Notes under the pieces: model-generated
What the model was told of the DNA's origin: nothing
Databases searched by the model: none
What the model saw: only the letters and a program-made list of their open reading frames with translations
Part shown: one piece after another, positions 1-9,099 of the stretch
Position numbering within the stretch: position 1 is the first letter of the stretch
Layout of the letters: each line of letters starts with the position of its first letter
Made by a program: the position numbers and the translations under genes
Origin: Pelagibius sp. CAU 1746
Lineage (GTDB): Bacteria > Pseudomonadota > Alphaproteobacteria > Kiloniellales > Kiloniellaceae
Direction of reading: 5' to 3'
NCBI RefSeq assembly: GCF_039839785.1
Contig: NZ_JBDOQT010000001.1
Coordinates: 1,116,001-1,180,000, forward strand
Length of the DNA: 64,000 nt

Positions 1-39
1 CTTGCGCAAGCGCCTTCTGGTCTTGGATGAGGCGGCCAT
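1..39 (-). CDS. ftsX: FtsX, cell division ABC permease (N-terminal 13 codons only)
   Basis: An ATG at 39-37 opens a leftward frame (MAASSKTRRRLRK) that runs off the window edge. It begins four bases after the ftsE stop codon, the arrangement expected for an ftsEX operon. FtsX is the membrane subunit of the FtsEX complex, which couples ATP hydrolysis at the septum to activation of cell-wall hydrolases. Only a basic cytoplasmic N-terminus is visible, so the call rests mainly on position next to ftsE. Confidence 0.5.
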   Translation of the reverse strand, partial: MAASSKTRRRLRK

Positions 40-43
40 GACG

Positions 44-754
44 TCAGGCGGTTCCGGCCTGCGGGCTGGGCGCCGGTCCGGCGTCCGAGTCCACCGCCTC
101 GCCGTCGCGCAGGCGCGTTACCGGGTGGCGGAAGCGCTGCACCAGCGATTCGTTGTGGGTGGCGATGACCACGGTGGTGCCGATCTTGTTCAGTTCCTCG
201 AAAAGATACAGCAGGCGCACGGCCATGCGGTCGTCCAGATTGCCGGTCGGTTCGTCGGCCAGCAGCAGGCTGGGCCGCGCGATGACCGCCCGGGCGATGG
301 CGACGCGCTGCTTCTGGCCGCCGGAAAGCGTCGGCGGCAGGGCGTCCATATGGTCGGCCAGGCCGACCCAGGCCAGCAGTTCCTCGACATCCTTGGCGCT
401 GCGTCCCTTGTCGGCCCGGGAGGCAGCCTGGCCGCCGATGTGCAGCGGCAGGGTGACGTTTTCGCGCGCCGTCAGGTGGTCCAGCAGGCGGAAATCCTGG
501 AACACGACCCCGATTCGTCGCCGCAGCAGCGCGGTTTCCCGGCGCGAGAGCCCGGCCACGTCCCGGCCGAAAAGAGCCACTTTGCCGGCCGTGGGGTGCT
601 GGGCGAGGTACATCATGCGCAGCAGCGAGGACTTGCCGGCGCCGCTGGGGCCGACCAGGAAATGATAGGATCCCGGGTCGAACTGCAGGGAGAGTCGCTT
701 CAGGATTTCCGGCCCGTTTCCGTAGCGCAGCACGACGTCCTCGAAGCGAACCAA
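44..754 (-). CDS. ftsE: FtsE, cell division ATP-binding protein
   Basis: ABC ATPase of the FtsEX division complex, which acts at the inner face of the cytoplasmic membrane. Walker A (GPSGAGKS), the Q-loop (VFQDF), the signature (LSGGQKQR), Walker B ([12 protein letters not shown]) and the switch His (ATHNES) are all present in order. The N-terminus [17 protein letters not shown] is typical of alphaproteobacterial FtsE, so I chose the TTG at 754, which has a GGAAAAGGGA stretch upstream. This gives 236 residues, close to the family size. An ATG at 853 would add 33 residues that do not look like FtsE. ftsX follows after four bases. Confidence 0.92.
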   Translation of the reverse strand: MVRFEDVVLRYGNGPEILKRLSLQFDPGSYHFLVGPSGAGKSSLLRMMYLAQHPTAGKVALFGRDVAGLSRRETALLRRRIGVVFQDFRLLDHLTARENVTLPLHIGGQAASRADKGRSAKDVEELLAWVGLADHMDALPPTLSGGQKQRVAIARAVIARPSLLLADEPTGNLDDRMAVRLLYLFEELNKIGTTVVIATHNESLVQRFRHPVTRLRDGEAVDSDAGPAPSPQAGTA

Positions 755-833
755 GGCACATTTTCCCTTTTCCGGAAGCTCGAATCGAAAATGGCATAGG
801 CAAGTCAGTCCCGTAAAGGGTTCTGCTCCTGCC

Positions 834-862
834 TTGCTTTGCCCATACCTCACTCATATAAG
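834..862 (+). promoter_or_regulatory. Predicted sigma-70 promoter of the zinc-ribbon gene
   Basis: TTGCTT at 834-839 and TATAAG at 857-862 are separated by 17 bases, a good housekeeping-type spacing. Transcription would begin near 869, about 30 bases before the ATG at 900. Prediction by motif only. Confidence 0.4.
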
Positions 863-899
863 GTTAGCGTGACATCTCCCCGGAGGGCAGAAGTCGTCC

Positions 900-1544
900 A
901 TGATTGTTTCTTGTCCTGCCTGTGAAAGCCGCTTCGAGGTCGATCAGGAACAGCTCGGCTACAAAGGCCGAATCGTCCGCTGCGGCAAATGCGGGAATTG
1001 CTGGCACCAGATGCCGGACGACGACCCGCGCGTGGCCGTGGCTGTGGCCGAAGAGCCGGGGCCGCCGCCGCGCCGCCGTCCCATGCCGCCCCCCAAGAAG
1101 AAGGGCCGCGGCGTGGCCGTGGGCTGGCTGCTCCTGCTGCTGCTCATCGCCGGCATCGCCGCCGGCGGCTGGTTCGAGCGCGAACGGATCGTCGCCCAGT
1201 TCCCTCAGCTCGCCGATGCCTATGCGCTGCTGGGCGTTCCCGTCACCGGGCCGGGCCCGGTTCTGGACTTGAAGGTCCTCTCGCCCACCAGCGACGTGGT
1301 CGAGGGCGACACGGTTATCACCGTGCGCGGGACGGTGACCAACATCTCCGACCGCAAGCAGGACGTTCCCCGCCTGCGCGCGCAGTTGGTCAACGGGACC
1401 GGCGAGGTTCTGACGGAGTGGGTATTCGAGACGCCGCAGCCGGCACTCGACGCCGGGGGCAGCGTCGATTTCGTGACCCAGACCAGGAACCCGCCCGCCG
1501 AGGCGCAGAACGTCAGCGTCTTCTTCGTCGAAAGCGCCCGCTGA
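900..1544 (+). CDS. MJ0042-type zinc-ribbon, single-pass membrane protein (DUF3426-like)
   Basis: The first 40 residues form an MJ0042 zinc ribbon with two CxxC pairs (CPAC and CGKC). A Pro/Arg/Lys-rich linker, one transmembrane helix (about residues 74-94, GWLLLLLLIAGIAAGGWF) and a roughly 110-residue C-terminal domain of DUF3426 type (VLDLKVLSPTSDVVEGDTVI) follow. The cytoplasmic zinc ribbon and extracytoplasmic beta domain are seen in many alphaproteobacteria beside ftsEX, as here, where it is divergent from ftsE. The molecular function is not established. The domain order is clear, while a role in division or envelope regulation is inference from neighbourhood. Confidence 0.8.
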   Translation: MIVSCPACESRFEVDQEQLGYKGRIVRCGKCGNCWHQMPDDDPRVAVAVAEEPGPPPRRRPMPPPKKKGRGVAVGWLLLLLLIAGIAAGGWFERERIVAQFPQLADAYALLGVPVTGPGPVLDLKVLSPTSDVVEGDTVITVRGTVTNISDRKQDVPRLRAQLVNGTGEVLTEWVFETPQPALDAGGSVDFVTQTRNPPAEAQNVSVFFVESAR

Positions 1545-1622
1545 CGATTCGCGCCATCGCCGCGGCGGCGCCGCCGGACGCCGGCCCGGCGTTCCCTTTG
1601 ATACACAGCCCGTTAAGCCAAA

Positions 1623-1638
1623 TTAAGCGTTGCTTAAC
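1623..1638 (+). promoter_or_regulatory. CtrA-type binding box upstream of cpdR
   Basis: TTAAGCGTTGCTTAAC matches the full CtrA recognition pattern TTAA-N7-TTAAC exactly. Another TTAA at 1613-1616 precedes it, giving an overlapping TTAA-N6-TTAA. The box lies about 125 bases upstream of the cpdR ATG in otherwise GC-rich DNA. CtrA is the cell-cycle response regulator whose proteolysis depends on CpdR. Confidence 0.5.
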
Positions 1639-1761
1639 CACGCCGGTGGCAGTTTGAACGGCGAGGGACGGGCTGCGTTGCAGCCGTGATTCCGCGGCGC
1701 GAAAGCGCCGGAATCGGGCTTGTCCGTCTCGATATTCAGGTCCGCAGGAGACGAAGACGCC

Positions 1762-2139
1762 ATGGCGCGCATTCTGGTCGCAGAAGACGATACCGCCGTT
1801 CAGAGTTTTGTCAGCCGCGCCCTCGTGCACCGGGGGCACCGCGTCACCTCGGTCGAAGACGGCGTGCAGGCGCTGGAGGCGCTGGACCGCGACAGCTTCG
1901 ACCTGCTGATCACCGACATCGTCATGCCCAGCCTGGACGGCATCGGCTTGGCGCTGAAGGTGGCCAAGGATTTTCCGGCCCTGCCGGTGCTGCTGATGAC
2001 CGGCTATTCCGCCGAGCGCCAGCGCGCCCACAACCTCGAAGAGCTGATCTGCGAGGTCATCACCAAGCCCTTCACCCTGCAGGAGATCTGCGAGGCCGCC
2101 GAGGCGGCGCTGAGCGCCGAGGAGATGACCTGCCACTAA
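1762..2139 (+). CDS. cpdR: CpdR, single-domain response regulator controlling ClpXP
   Basis: A stand-alone receiver domain of 125 residues with the acidic pair (AEDD, 8-10), phospho-acceptor D52 in LLITDIVMP, the Thr in LLMTGYS and the conserved Lys in ITKPF. The text around these motifs (MARILVAEDD, KPFTLQEI) is characteristic of CpdR. In Caulobacter the unphosphorylated form docks ClpXP to substrates and is silenced by the CckA-ChpT phosphorelay. I chose the ATG at 1762, which follows a GGAG at 1747-1750, over an earlier in-frame ATG at 1720. A CtrA-type box lies upstream. Confidence 0.88.
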   Translation: MARILVAEDDTAVQSFVSRALVHRGHRVTSVEDGVQALEALDRDSFDLLITDIVMPSLDGIGLALKVAKDFPALPVLLMTGYSAERQRAHNLEELICEVITKPFTLQEICEAAEAALSAEEMTCH

Positions 2140-2194
2140 GTGAGGCAGATCCCCGGATTCTCAATAGGCCCGGTTTTCTCAGCTTTCTCAAATC

Positions 2195-2285
2195 GTCACC
2201 CTCGGGCTTGACCCGAGGGTCCATTCTTCAACGGCACCAGCCGGCGGGTGGCACAATGGATGCTTGGGACAAGCCCGAGCATGAC
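2195..2285. repeat. Interspersed bipartite palindrome, copy A
   Basis: Two hairpins flank a variable centre. The first has arms CCCTCGGG/CCCGAGGG around CTTGA, the second has arms TGCTTGGG/CCCGAGCA, and the element is bounded by GTCA and TGAC. Its ends match the copy at 30507-30592 in inverted orientation, including TCCATT and AATGGA next to the hairpins. It fills the gap between convergent cpdR and the TIGR02302 gene, where it may also terminate transcription. Confidence 0.7.
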
Positions 2286-2347
2286 AATGCGGGGACTCGC
2301 CCAAGCGCACCAAGGCAACTCCGCATTGGAGTCGCCGTTCTCATTTC

Positions 2348-4894
2348 TCAGAACTGGTCGAGCAGGCGGTCGAGGTAGTCCAGCTCGATGGTCGGGCGGC
2401 TGCGTTCGCCGCGGCGGCGGCGCAGCTCGTCGACGATCTCGCGGGTGCGGCGCAGCTCCATCTGGTCGGGGATCTGCACGCCCTCGCGGTTGACCTGGCC
2501 CTGGCCCGGTCCCTGAGGTTCGCGGCCCAGGGGGTCGCGCTGGTTGCCGTTGGGGCGGGCGCCGATCTGGCCTTCGCCCTGGCCCTCGCCGGGGGCGAAC
2601 ATCTCCATGAACTGGTCGAGCGTGGCCTGCATGCCCTGCTGCAGTTGGTCGAGCGAGCGGGTCTGCGAGGGGACCGCCTGGCCCGGCTGCTCGTTGCCCA
2701 GGGCGTCGCGGGCGTCGCGCATCTCGCGCTCGGCCCGGCCCAGGGGGCGTGGAATGTCGCCCAATGCATCGCCGAGCTGGCGCATCAGCTCGCCGAGCTG
2801 CCGGCGTAGCTGCTCCTGGCGCTGGGCGTCGGCCTGGTTCTCGCCGCCCTGGCGGGGCTGGCCCTCGCCCTGCTGCCCCTGCTGGCCCTGTTGGGAACGC
2901 TCGAAGCTGCGGTCCAGCAGCTCCTGCTGCTCGCGCATCATCTGCTCCAGGTCGCGCATCATGCGCGAGGCTTCCTGCATGTCCTGGTTCATCTGCTGGG
3001 CATAGGGGTTGGCGCGCAGGTTCTCCAGCATGTCGCGCAGTTGCGAGAGCAGGTCGCGGGCCGCGTCCTTGGCGCCGGAGCGCGCGAGCTCGCGCGCCCG
3101 CTCCAGCATCTCCTGCAGGTCCTGGCGGTTCAGCAGCTGGCTGTTCGGCGGCAGCTCCTGGCTCATCGTCTCCTGGCCCTCCTGCTGGGCCAGTTGTTCG
3201 CGCATCTGTTCGATCATCTCGTCGAGGAAGTCGTTCAGCGCCTGCTGCAGCTCTTCGATCAGGCGCTCGATCTCCTCATCGGGCGCGTCGCGCTCCAGGG
3301 CCTCCATCAAGGCCTCCTGGGCCTCGCGCAGGCGCCGCTCGGCGATCGCCAGCTCGCCGTCCTCGATGCGCAGGGCGGTGTTCCACAGCAGCTCCTGCAC
3401 TTCGGCGATGGCTTTGCCGGTGGCGTCGTAGATCAGCCGCCGCTCCGCCGAGCGCAGCGCCAGGGCGACCACGATGTCGTGATAGAAATGCTCGGGATGT
3501 TCGGAGATGCCGCTCAGCGCCTGCACCACCGGCAGCCGGCGGTCGGGATTGATCGTCAGTTCCTTGCGAAGCTCCACCAGGGCGCGGGCCACCGGATGGT
3601 TGAAGATGCGCTCCGGGATCACCGTGCGCAGCTTCTCGCTGCGGCCCTCCTGGCCGGGACGGTCCTTGGCCACCAGCTCGATCTCCACCGGCAAGCCGGC
3701 CCAGGGGTGCGGTGTCAGGTCGTGATAGGTGGTCGCTTCGCTGGTCTTGGGGCCGATGCCCGGCAGCACCAGCTCCAGTTCCATGGCGGGCGCCTCGGGC
3801 TGGTCGAGACGGCGCACGACCGCGGTGGCGTCGGCCAGGCCGTAGTCGTCGCTGGCCTGATAGGTGATACGCAGGGCCGAGCGCTCGGTGCGCGCCGGGG
3901 GCGACTGGAAGGCGATCTCCGGCGCATTGTCGGGCACCAGCTCCAGCGGCCAGGCGGCCAGGGTGCGGCCGTCCTGCTCGATGGCGAGCTGACTGCCCTC
4001 GGTCAGGGCGTGCTCCAGGCGGTAAGCCTCGTGGGCGAAGTTCTCGAAAGGCTTGGCGGCTCCGGAAATCCGCAGGCTGGGGGTGCCGCTGCCGCCTTGC
4101 ACCTGGGCCAGCAGCACGCTGCCCGCGGGCACGCGCAGCGATTCGCGCGCCGGGGCGGCGGCCTGCGCTTCGGCTTCGCTCTCGCCGGCGCCGATCCGGG
4201 CTTCCAGGTAGATCGGCGCCAGGCCGGTGTAGGCCGGCGGATTGATCCAGGCGTCCAGGCTGGGCGGCAGCCGTGTTTCGCGGGTAAAGCTGGGGGTGAC
4301 CGCCCCGGCCAGGCGGCTGCCCACATTGCCTTCGGAGGCGGCGAAGCCAACCAGCACCAGCAGCACGACCAGGCCGCGCAGGGCCCAGGGGTCGAAAGCG
4401 GCCAAGCCGGGGCGCGGCAGGCCGACGCGCAGCCGGCCCAGGCGGGCGATGACCCGGCGCTGATGGGCGCGCCACAGCACCCGGGACTCGATGTCGCCGC
4501 CGCTGGCCATGCGGTCTTCCAGCGCCGCCAGCGGACGGTGGTCCAGGCCGCTGTCGCGCTCCAGGCGGCGCTTGGCGGCCTGTTCGTCGGGCAGCGCGCT
4601 GCGGCGCAGGGCCTGCGCCAGGGCGCCAAGGACCGCGAGGACGAAGGCCGCCAGCACGACGCTGTGCAGCCAGCCGGGCAGTTCCGGCAGAAGCCCGGAG
4701 AGCGCGAGGGCGAGGAAAAGTCCGAGGATGCCCAGCAGCGGCCAGATCGCCGGCCAGAGAACCTCCCAGGCGACGGCGCCGCGCGCCAAGGCCAGCAGCA
4801 GGCCGAAATGGGCGAGCGCGCGCCTGGGGTCTACGCCCTGGGTGTGGTCCGGGCGGGGGGCGGAAGGGGAACGGTCGGGCCGTCGATCGGTCAT
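2348..4894 (-). CDS. TIGR02302 family membrane protein (DUF4175)
   Basis: An 848-residue protein of an alphaproteobacterial family of unknown function. Two or three hydrophobic helices lie in the first 80 residues (FGLLLALARGAVAWEVLWP, LLGILGLFLALAL, VVLAAFVLAVLGALAQAL), and another at about 170-190. A large extracytoplasmic beta-rich region follows. The C-terminal 350 residues are highly charged, rich in Glu, Gln and Arg, and likely form long helices (REQLAQQEGQETMSQEL, RSFERSQQGQQGQQGEGQ). The ATG at 4894 has AGGA eight bases upstream, and a 25-residue longer start lacks support. It follows lysA on the same strand after about 140 bases, a common arrangement. Confidence 0.85.
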   Translation of the reverse strand: MTDRRPDRSPSAPRPDHTQGVDPRRALAHFGLLLALARGAVAWEVLWPAIWPLLGILGLFLALALSGLLPELPGWLHSVVLAAFVLAVLGALAQALRRSALPDEQAAKRRLERDSGLDHRPLAALEDRMASGGDIESRVLWRAHQRRVIARLGRLRVGLPRPGLAAFDPWALRGLVVLLVLVGFAASEGNVGSRLAGAVTPSFTRETRLPPSLDAWINPPAYTGLAPIYLEARIGAGESEAEAQAAAPARESLRVPAGSVLLAQVQGGSGTPSLRISGAAKPFENFAHEAYRLEHALTEGSQLAIEQDGRTLAAWPLELVPDNAPEIAFQSPPARTERSALRITYQASDDYGLADATAVVRRLDQPEAPAMELELVLPGIGPKTSEATTYHDLTPHPWAGLPVEIELVAKDRPGQEGRSEKLRTVIPERIFNHPVARALVELRKELTINPDRRLPVVQALSGISEHPEHFYHDIVVALALRSAERRLIYDATGKAIAEVQELLWNTALRIEDGELAIAERRLREAQEALMEALERDAPDEEIERLIEELQQALNDFLDEMIEQMREQLAQQEGQETMSQELPPNSQLLNRQDLQEMLERARELARSGAKDAARDLLSQLRDMLENLRANPYAQQMNQDMQEASRMMRDLEQMMREQQELLDRSFERSQQGQQGQQGEGQPRQGGENQADAQRQEQLRRQLGELMRQLGDALGDIPRPLGRAEREMRDARDALGNEQPGQAVPSQTRSLDQLQQGMQATLDQFMEMFAPGEGQGEGQIGARPNGNQRDPLGREPQGPGQGQVNREGVQIPDQMELRRTREIVDELRRRRGERSRPTIELDYLDRLLDQF

Positions 4895-5035
4895 GCGCGT
4901 TTCCTGTCCTTCGTCCAGGCACCTGCGGCCCCCACCCCTTAGCGAGGCCGCGGGCGGTCCAACAAACATCCCCCTCTGTGCGGAACTAGGCCGTTGCGAC
5001 CGTAAACCCAGTTCCGAAAAAAAACTCTACAGACC

Positions 5036-6430
5036 TCAGGCGGCGCCGCGCCGCTCCCGGGCGAGGCCCGCGCTAGGATCTGATCCCTCCGGGCTCTCCG
5101 CCTCCAGCCAGTCCGGCAGCCGGTCCTGTCCGATCATTGTGTCATAGTCCATGCGCGCGCGCACTAGCGCGTGGCGACCGCCGCGCACGAGGATTTCCGG
5201 GGGTAACGGCCGGGAATTGTAGGTCGAGGCCATCACAAAACTGTAAGCGCCGGCCGAGGAGAAGGCCAGAAGATCGCCTTCGCCCACCGGCGGCAGCGGC
5301 CGCTGCTTGGCGAAGGTGTCGGTCGACTCGCAGACCGGCCCGACCACGTCGACGGGCCGCAGTTGGGTGCCGGCGGCCGGCGCGCGCAGCGGAATGATCT
5401 CGTGCCAGGCTTCGTAGAGCGACGGGCGGATCAGGTCGTTCATCGCCGCGTCGATGATGACGAAGCGCCGCGGCCCGTTGTCCTTCACGTAAATCACGCG
5501 GGTGACCAGCATGCCGGCATTGCCGACCAGCAGGCGCCCGGGCTCGAAGACCAGTTCGGCGTCTCCCACGCCGTTCTTGGGGTCCTCGATCAGGCCGCGC
5601 ACCATCTCGGCATAGGCGCTGACCCTTGCGTCGGCCTGGCTGACGGCGTGGTCGGCACGGTCCGCGGCGTCGAGGCCGGGCACCCGGTGCCGGTAGTCGA
5701 TGCCGATGCCGCCGCCGAAGTCGAGGCGCTTCAACGGCAGGCCGGCGCCGCGCAGATCCTTGTAGAGCGCGATCAGCCGCTCGAAGGCCAGACGGTAGGG
5801 CGCCACGTCGGTGAGCTGCGAGCCGATGTGCACGGCCAGGCCCTCGACGCGGATGCCCGGGATCTCCCGGTTGGCGAGCAGGAAGTCGCGCGCCTGCGTG
5901 GCGTCGATGCCGAACTTGCTGTCGGCGCGCCCGGTGGTGATCTTCTCCAGGGTGCCGGCGTCGACGTCCGGATTGACGCGCAGGGCGACCGGCGCGGTGA
6001 CGCCGCGTGCCGTCGCGACCTCGGACAGCAGCTTCAGCTCCGAGAGCGATTCCACGTTGAACTGCATGATCCCGGCGTCCAGCCCGGCGGCCAGCTCGTT
6101 GCCGGTCTTGCCGACCCCGGCGAAGACGATCTTCTGCGCCGGCACGCCGGCGGCCAGCGCGCGGCGCAGCTCGCCTTCCGAGACCACATCGGCGCCGGCG
6201 CCCAGCGCCGCGAAGGTGCGGATCACCGCCTGGTTCGAGTTGGCCTTGAGCGCGTAGCAGATGGTGGCCGGCAGGCCGGAGAGCGCTTCGGCGAAGAAGC
6301 GGTAGCCGTGCTCCAGGGCGTCGGCGGAGTAGCAATAGAAGGGCGTGCCGACCTCCGCGGCCAGTGCTTCCAGCGCCACGTCGGAGGCGTGGAGCCGCCC
6401 CTCCCGGTAAGAAAAGAAATGGCTGCTCAT
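5036..6430 (-). CDS. lysA: Diaminopimelate decarboxylase
   Basis: Pyridoxal-phosphate enzyme that makes L-lysine from meso-diaminopimelate, the last step of lysine synthesis. The PLP lysine is K62 in CYALKANSN. The phosphate-binding glycine stretch (DFGGGIGIDY), the HIGSQ motif and the C-terminal catalytic Cys (GPVCESTDTF) are present. The 464-residue length is a little above the usual 420, owing mainly to a short insert around 240-260 and a charged tail. The ATG at 6430 has AGGAAAG upstream and is preferred over a TTG at 6475 that overlaps the preceding stop. It is downstream of the lipoprotein gene and argH, probably one operon. Confidence 0.95.
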   Translation of the reverse strand: MSSHFFSYREGRLHASDVALEALAAEVGTPFYCYSADALEHGYRFFAEALSGLPATICYALKANSNQAVIRTFAALGAGADVVSEGELRRALAAGVPAQKIVFAGVGKTGNELAAGLDAGIMQFNVESLSELKLLSEVATARGVTAPVALRVNPDVDAGTLEKITTGRADSKFGIDATQARDFLLANREIPGIRVEGLAVHIGSQLTDVAPYRLAFERLIALYKDLRGAGLPLKRLDFGGGIGIDYRHRVPGLDAADRADHAVSQADARVSAYAEMVRGLIEDPKNGVGDAELVFEPGRLLVGNAGMLVTRVIYVKDNGPRRFVIIDAAMNDLIRPSLYEAWHEIIPLRAPAAGTQLRPVDVVGPVCESTDTFAKQRPLPPVGEGDLLAFSSAGAYSFVMASTYNSRPLPPEILVRGGRHALVRARMDYDTMIGQDRLPDWLEAESPEGSDPSAGLARERRGAA

Positions 6431-6471
6431 CTGATCGTCTTTCCTGGCGCCGCCCGCGGCGGCCGCCTCGT

Positions 6472-6744
6472 TCAATAAGTCTTGGTGCGCGTGCGCTTCT
6501 CGTCGCCGTTGGTGAAGATCCAGAAGGGGTCGTTGCGCTTGCTGGATTCTTCTTCACCCGCGGCGCCGGGCGTCACGGTGCTTGGGGCCGGGTAGTCGTG
6601 AGGATAGGTGTAGGCCTCTTCCTCCCCGACGACCGGTTTGGGCGAGCCTTTCTTGCCGCAGGCGGCAAGGCCGAGCAGCAGACCGCCCGCGAGGGCGGCG
6701 GTCAGCAGGATGCGCGGAAGGTTGGCCGGAAGGCAGGGGGTCAT
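6472..6744 (-). CDS. Small LptM/YifL-type lipoprotein
   Basis: A 90-residue protein with a lipoprotein signal peptide ([15 protein letters not shown], lipobox LAAC) followed directly by GKKG, the signature of the YifL/LptM family. The remainder is short, polar and probably unstructured, ending in charged residues. LptM in E. coli assists maturation of the LPS translocon LptD, and whether this distant member does so is unknown. The ATG overlaps the argH stop codon (ATGA), so translation is probably coupled. Placement between argH and lysA is common in alphaproteobacteria. Confidence 0.82.
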   Translation of the reverse strand: MTPCLPANLPRILLTAALAGGLLLGLAACGKKGSPKPVVGEEEAYTYPHDYPAPSTVTPGAAGEEESSKRNDPFWIFTNGDEKRTRTKTY

Positions 6745-8228
6745 AGGAAACGCTCCTTGGCGGCGGCGGCGGCTTCGCGCACCCGCTCCGGCGCGGTGCC
6801 GCCGGCGCTGGTGCGGCTGGCCACCGCGTTCTCGACGGTCAGGACGGAGAAGACGTCCTCGGTGATGCCCGGCTCGATCTCCCGCATGTCGGCCAGCGAC
6901 AGATCGGACAGGCCGCAGCCGCGTTCCTCGGCCAGCTTCACGATGCTGCCGGTGACGTGATGGGCCCGGCGGAAGGGCATATCGAGCACCCGCACCAGCC
7001 AGTCGGCCAGGTCGGTGGCGGTGAGGAAGCCGTGCGCCGTGGCGGCCTTCAGGGCGCCGCGGTTGGCCTTCATGTCGGCGACCATGCCGGTCATGGCGGT
7101 GACGCAGAGCTGCAGCGTGTCAGCGGCGTCGAACAGCGGCTCCTTGTCCTCTTGCATGTCCTTGCCGTAGGTCATCGGCAGGCCCTTCATGACCACCAGC
7201 AGGCTGTTCAGCGCGCCGATCACGCGCCCCGCCTTGCCACGGATCAGCTCGGCGGCGTCGGGGTTGCGCTTCTGCGGCATGATCGAACTGCCGGTGGTGA
7301 AGGCGTCGGACAGTTCGACGAAGCGGAAGCCGGCCGAGCACCACAGCACGATTTCCTCCGACAGGCGCGAGAGGTGCATGGCGATGATCGCGCCGGCGGA
7401 GAGAAATTCCAGCACGTAGTCGCGGTCGGAGACGGCGTCCATGGAGTTGGCCATGGGGCGGTCGAAGTCCAGGGCGCTGGCCGTGGCCTGGCGGTCGATG
7501 TCGAAGGAGGTGCCGGCCAGGGCGGCGGCGCCCAGGGGCGACTCGTTCATGCGCCGGCGGCAGTCCTGCAGCCGCCCGCGGTCGCGGCCCAGCATTTCCA
7601 CGTAGGCCAGCATATGGTGCCCGAAGGTCACCGGCTGGGCGGCCTGCAGATGGGTGTAGCCCGGCATCACGGTGTCGGCCTCGGCCTCGGCCTGGCCGAT
7701 CAGCGCCGCCTGCAGGTCGCGGAGCGAGTTCTCCAGGGAGTCGACCGCCGCGCGCGTCCAGAGGCGCACGTCGGTGGCGACCTGGTCGTTGCGCGAGCGC
7801 GCGGTGTGCAGGCGCCCGGCGGGCTCGCCGATCAATTCGGCCAGGCGCGCCTCCACGTTCATGTGGATGTCTTCCAGGCTGGCCTTGAATTCGAACTGTC
7901 CCGCCTCGATTTCAGACAGGATGGCGTCCAGGCCGGCGAGGATGGCCGCACCGTCTTCCTGGCTGATGATGCGCTGATGCACCAGCATGGCGCAGTGCGC
8001 CTTGGACCCGGCGATGTCCTGGGCGTAGAGTCGCTTGTCGAAGCCGATGGAGGCGTTGATCCGCTCCATCACCTCGGCCGGGCCGGCGGCGAAGCGCCCG
8101 CCCCACATGGTATTCGCACCTGGGGTGTTGGCACCGGGGGTGTTCGCGCCGGGGGTGTTCGCGCCGGGGGCGTCTGTCGTCTGGTTGGATCCGCTGTCCG
8201 CGGCCAGCTTTTCGGTTTTTGCGTTCAT
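6741..8228 (-). CDS. argH: Argininosuccinate lyase
   Basis: Fumarase-superfamily enzyme releasing arginine and fumarate from argininosuccinate, the final step of arginine synthesis. The family start MWGGRF, the TARSRNDQ region, [13 protein letters not shown] and the signature loop [11 protein letters not shown] are all visible. From the ATG at 8228 the protein has 495 residues, with about 40 residues before MWGGRF that include four PGANT-type repeats and are not part of the usual enzyme. The ATG at 8108 (MWGGRF) would give a normal 455-residue protein. No strong ribosome site is seen at 8228, so the start is uncertain. tlpA is divergent, and the lipoprotein gene overlaps its stop. Confidence 0.92.
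   Translation of the reverse strand: MNAKTEKLAADSGSNQTTDAPGANTPGANTPGANTPGANTMWGGRFAAGPAEVMERINASIGFDKRLYAQDIAGSKAHCAMLVHQRIISQEDGAAILAGLDAILSEIEAGQFEFKASLEDIHMNVEARLAELIGEPAGRLHTARSRNDQVATDVRLWTRAAVDSLENSLRDLQAALIGQAEAEADTVMPGYTHLQAAQPVTFGHHMLAYVEMLGRDRGRLQDCRRRMNESPLGAAALAGTSFDIDRQATASALDFDRPMANSMDAVSDRDYVLEFLSAGAIIAMHLSRLSEEIVLWCSAGFRFVELSDAFTTGSSIMPQKRNPDAAELIRGKAGRVIGALNSLLVVMKGLPMTYGKDMQEDKEPLFDAADTLQLCVTAMTGMVADMKANRGALKAATAHGFLTATDLADWLVRVLDMPFRRAHHVTGSIVKLAEERGCGLSDLSLADMREIEPGITEDVFSVLTVENAVASRTSAGGTAPERVREAAAAAKERFL
8109..8168. repeat. Four 15-bp tandem repeats at the argH 5' end
   Basis: Units at 8109-8123, 8124-8138, 8139-8153 and 8154-8168 follow the pattern GGTGTTCGCGCCGGG, and the last two are identical. 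On the argH strand they encode repeated GANTP. The unit length keeps frame, so copy-number change would alter the N-terminus without disrupting argH. Confidence 0.85.
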
Positions 8229-8252
8229 ATGCCCTAGGAGGCTTTCGCGTTC

Positions 8253-8957
8253 ATGATCGTTCAGTTCGGGGTCACAGAAAGAACCTTCGCGGCCGTCCGG
8301 CTCGCCGCGCTGGCCTTCGTCCTCTGGATCCCGGTGGCTTCGGCCCCCATTGCCTCGGAACAAGAGCGGCTGGCGGAGTCCGGCGGCGCGCCTACGGTTC
8401 CCGAGGGCCCCTTCGCCGAGGACTTTACCTTCTCCGATCCGCCGGTGCCAGCGCCGAGCGCGGTTTTCCAGGCCCTTGAGGGCGGTGAGACGAGCTTCGC
8501 CGACTTCCGCGGCAAGGTGGTGCTGGTGAACTTCTGGGCCACTTGGTGCGCGCCCTGCGTGCGGGAAATGCCGAGCCTGGAGCGCCTGCACCAAGCCCTG
8601 GCGGGCGAGGGCTTCACCGTGCTGGCGGTTTCCCAGGACCGCGGCGGGGCCGGCGTGGTCGCGCCGTTCCTGGCCCGTCTCGACCTGCAGCGCCTGCCGG
8701 TCTACCTGGACCCCAAGGGCAAGCTGGCCCGCGCCTTCGCCCTCAAGGGCCTGCCCACCAGTTTCGTCATCGACCGCCAGGGCCGCGTGGTCGCCGGTCT
8801 GGTCGGCCCGGCGGAGTGGGACTCCCCACAATCCCTGGCCTTCATGCGCCATTACCTGGGCCAGGCGGGGCCGGGACAACCAGGGGCGGAGCAGGCCCCG
8901 GCCGCGATGCCCCAAGACACCCGGCAGCCTCTGCCGCAAACAAACACTCCTGGTTGA
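8253..8957 (+). CDS. TlpA-family periplasmic thiol-disulfide oxidoreductase
   Basis: Thioredoxin-fold protein with an N-terminal hydrophobic segment (residues 12-31), acting as a signal peptide or anchor, and the redox motif WCAPC (Cys99, Cys102). The cis-Pro loop [12 protein letters not shown] is also present. Such proteins reduce or keep reduced periplasmic disulfides, often for cytochrome c or oxidase assembly. The C-terminal 25 residues are Pro/Gln-rich and disordered. The ATG has a strong AGGAGG ribosome site. The gene is divergent from argH, a pairing seen widely in alphaproteobacteria. The precise client is not visible here. Confidence 0.88.
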   Translation: MIVQFGVTERTFAAVRLAALAFVLWIPVASAPIASEQERLAESGGAPTVPEGPFAEDFTFSDPPVPAPSAVFQALEGGETSFADFRGKVVLVNFWATWCAPCVREMPSLERLHQALAGEGFTVLAVSQDRGGAGVVAPFLARLDLQRLPVYLDPKGKLARAFALKGLPTSFVIDRQGRVVAGLVGPAEWDSPQSLAFMRHYLGQAGPGQPGAEQAPAAMPQDTRQPLPQTNTPG

Positions 8958-9099
8958 AAAAGTAGAAGTATAACACTCAATTGCACGGCAGGCTTGTAGT
9001 CGGCGCCGGCTCTGGCGAATATAGGGGGCCTGCGAACAGTCCGGCCCGCCGCCTGCCATAGCATGTTGGGCGGGCCGCTTGGGGAAGGAGGTGTTGGCC

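Noticed and set aside
2891-4942. 683-residue open frame on the plus strand
   Set aside because: It lies fully opposite the TIGR02302 gene, has no family resemblance and repeats hydrophobic/Gln patterns expected from the reverse complement of high-GC coding DNA.
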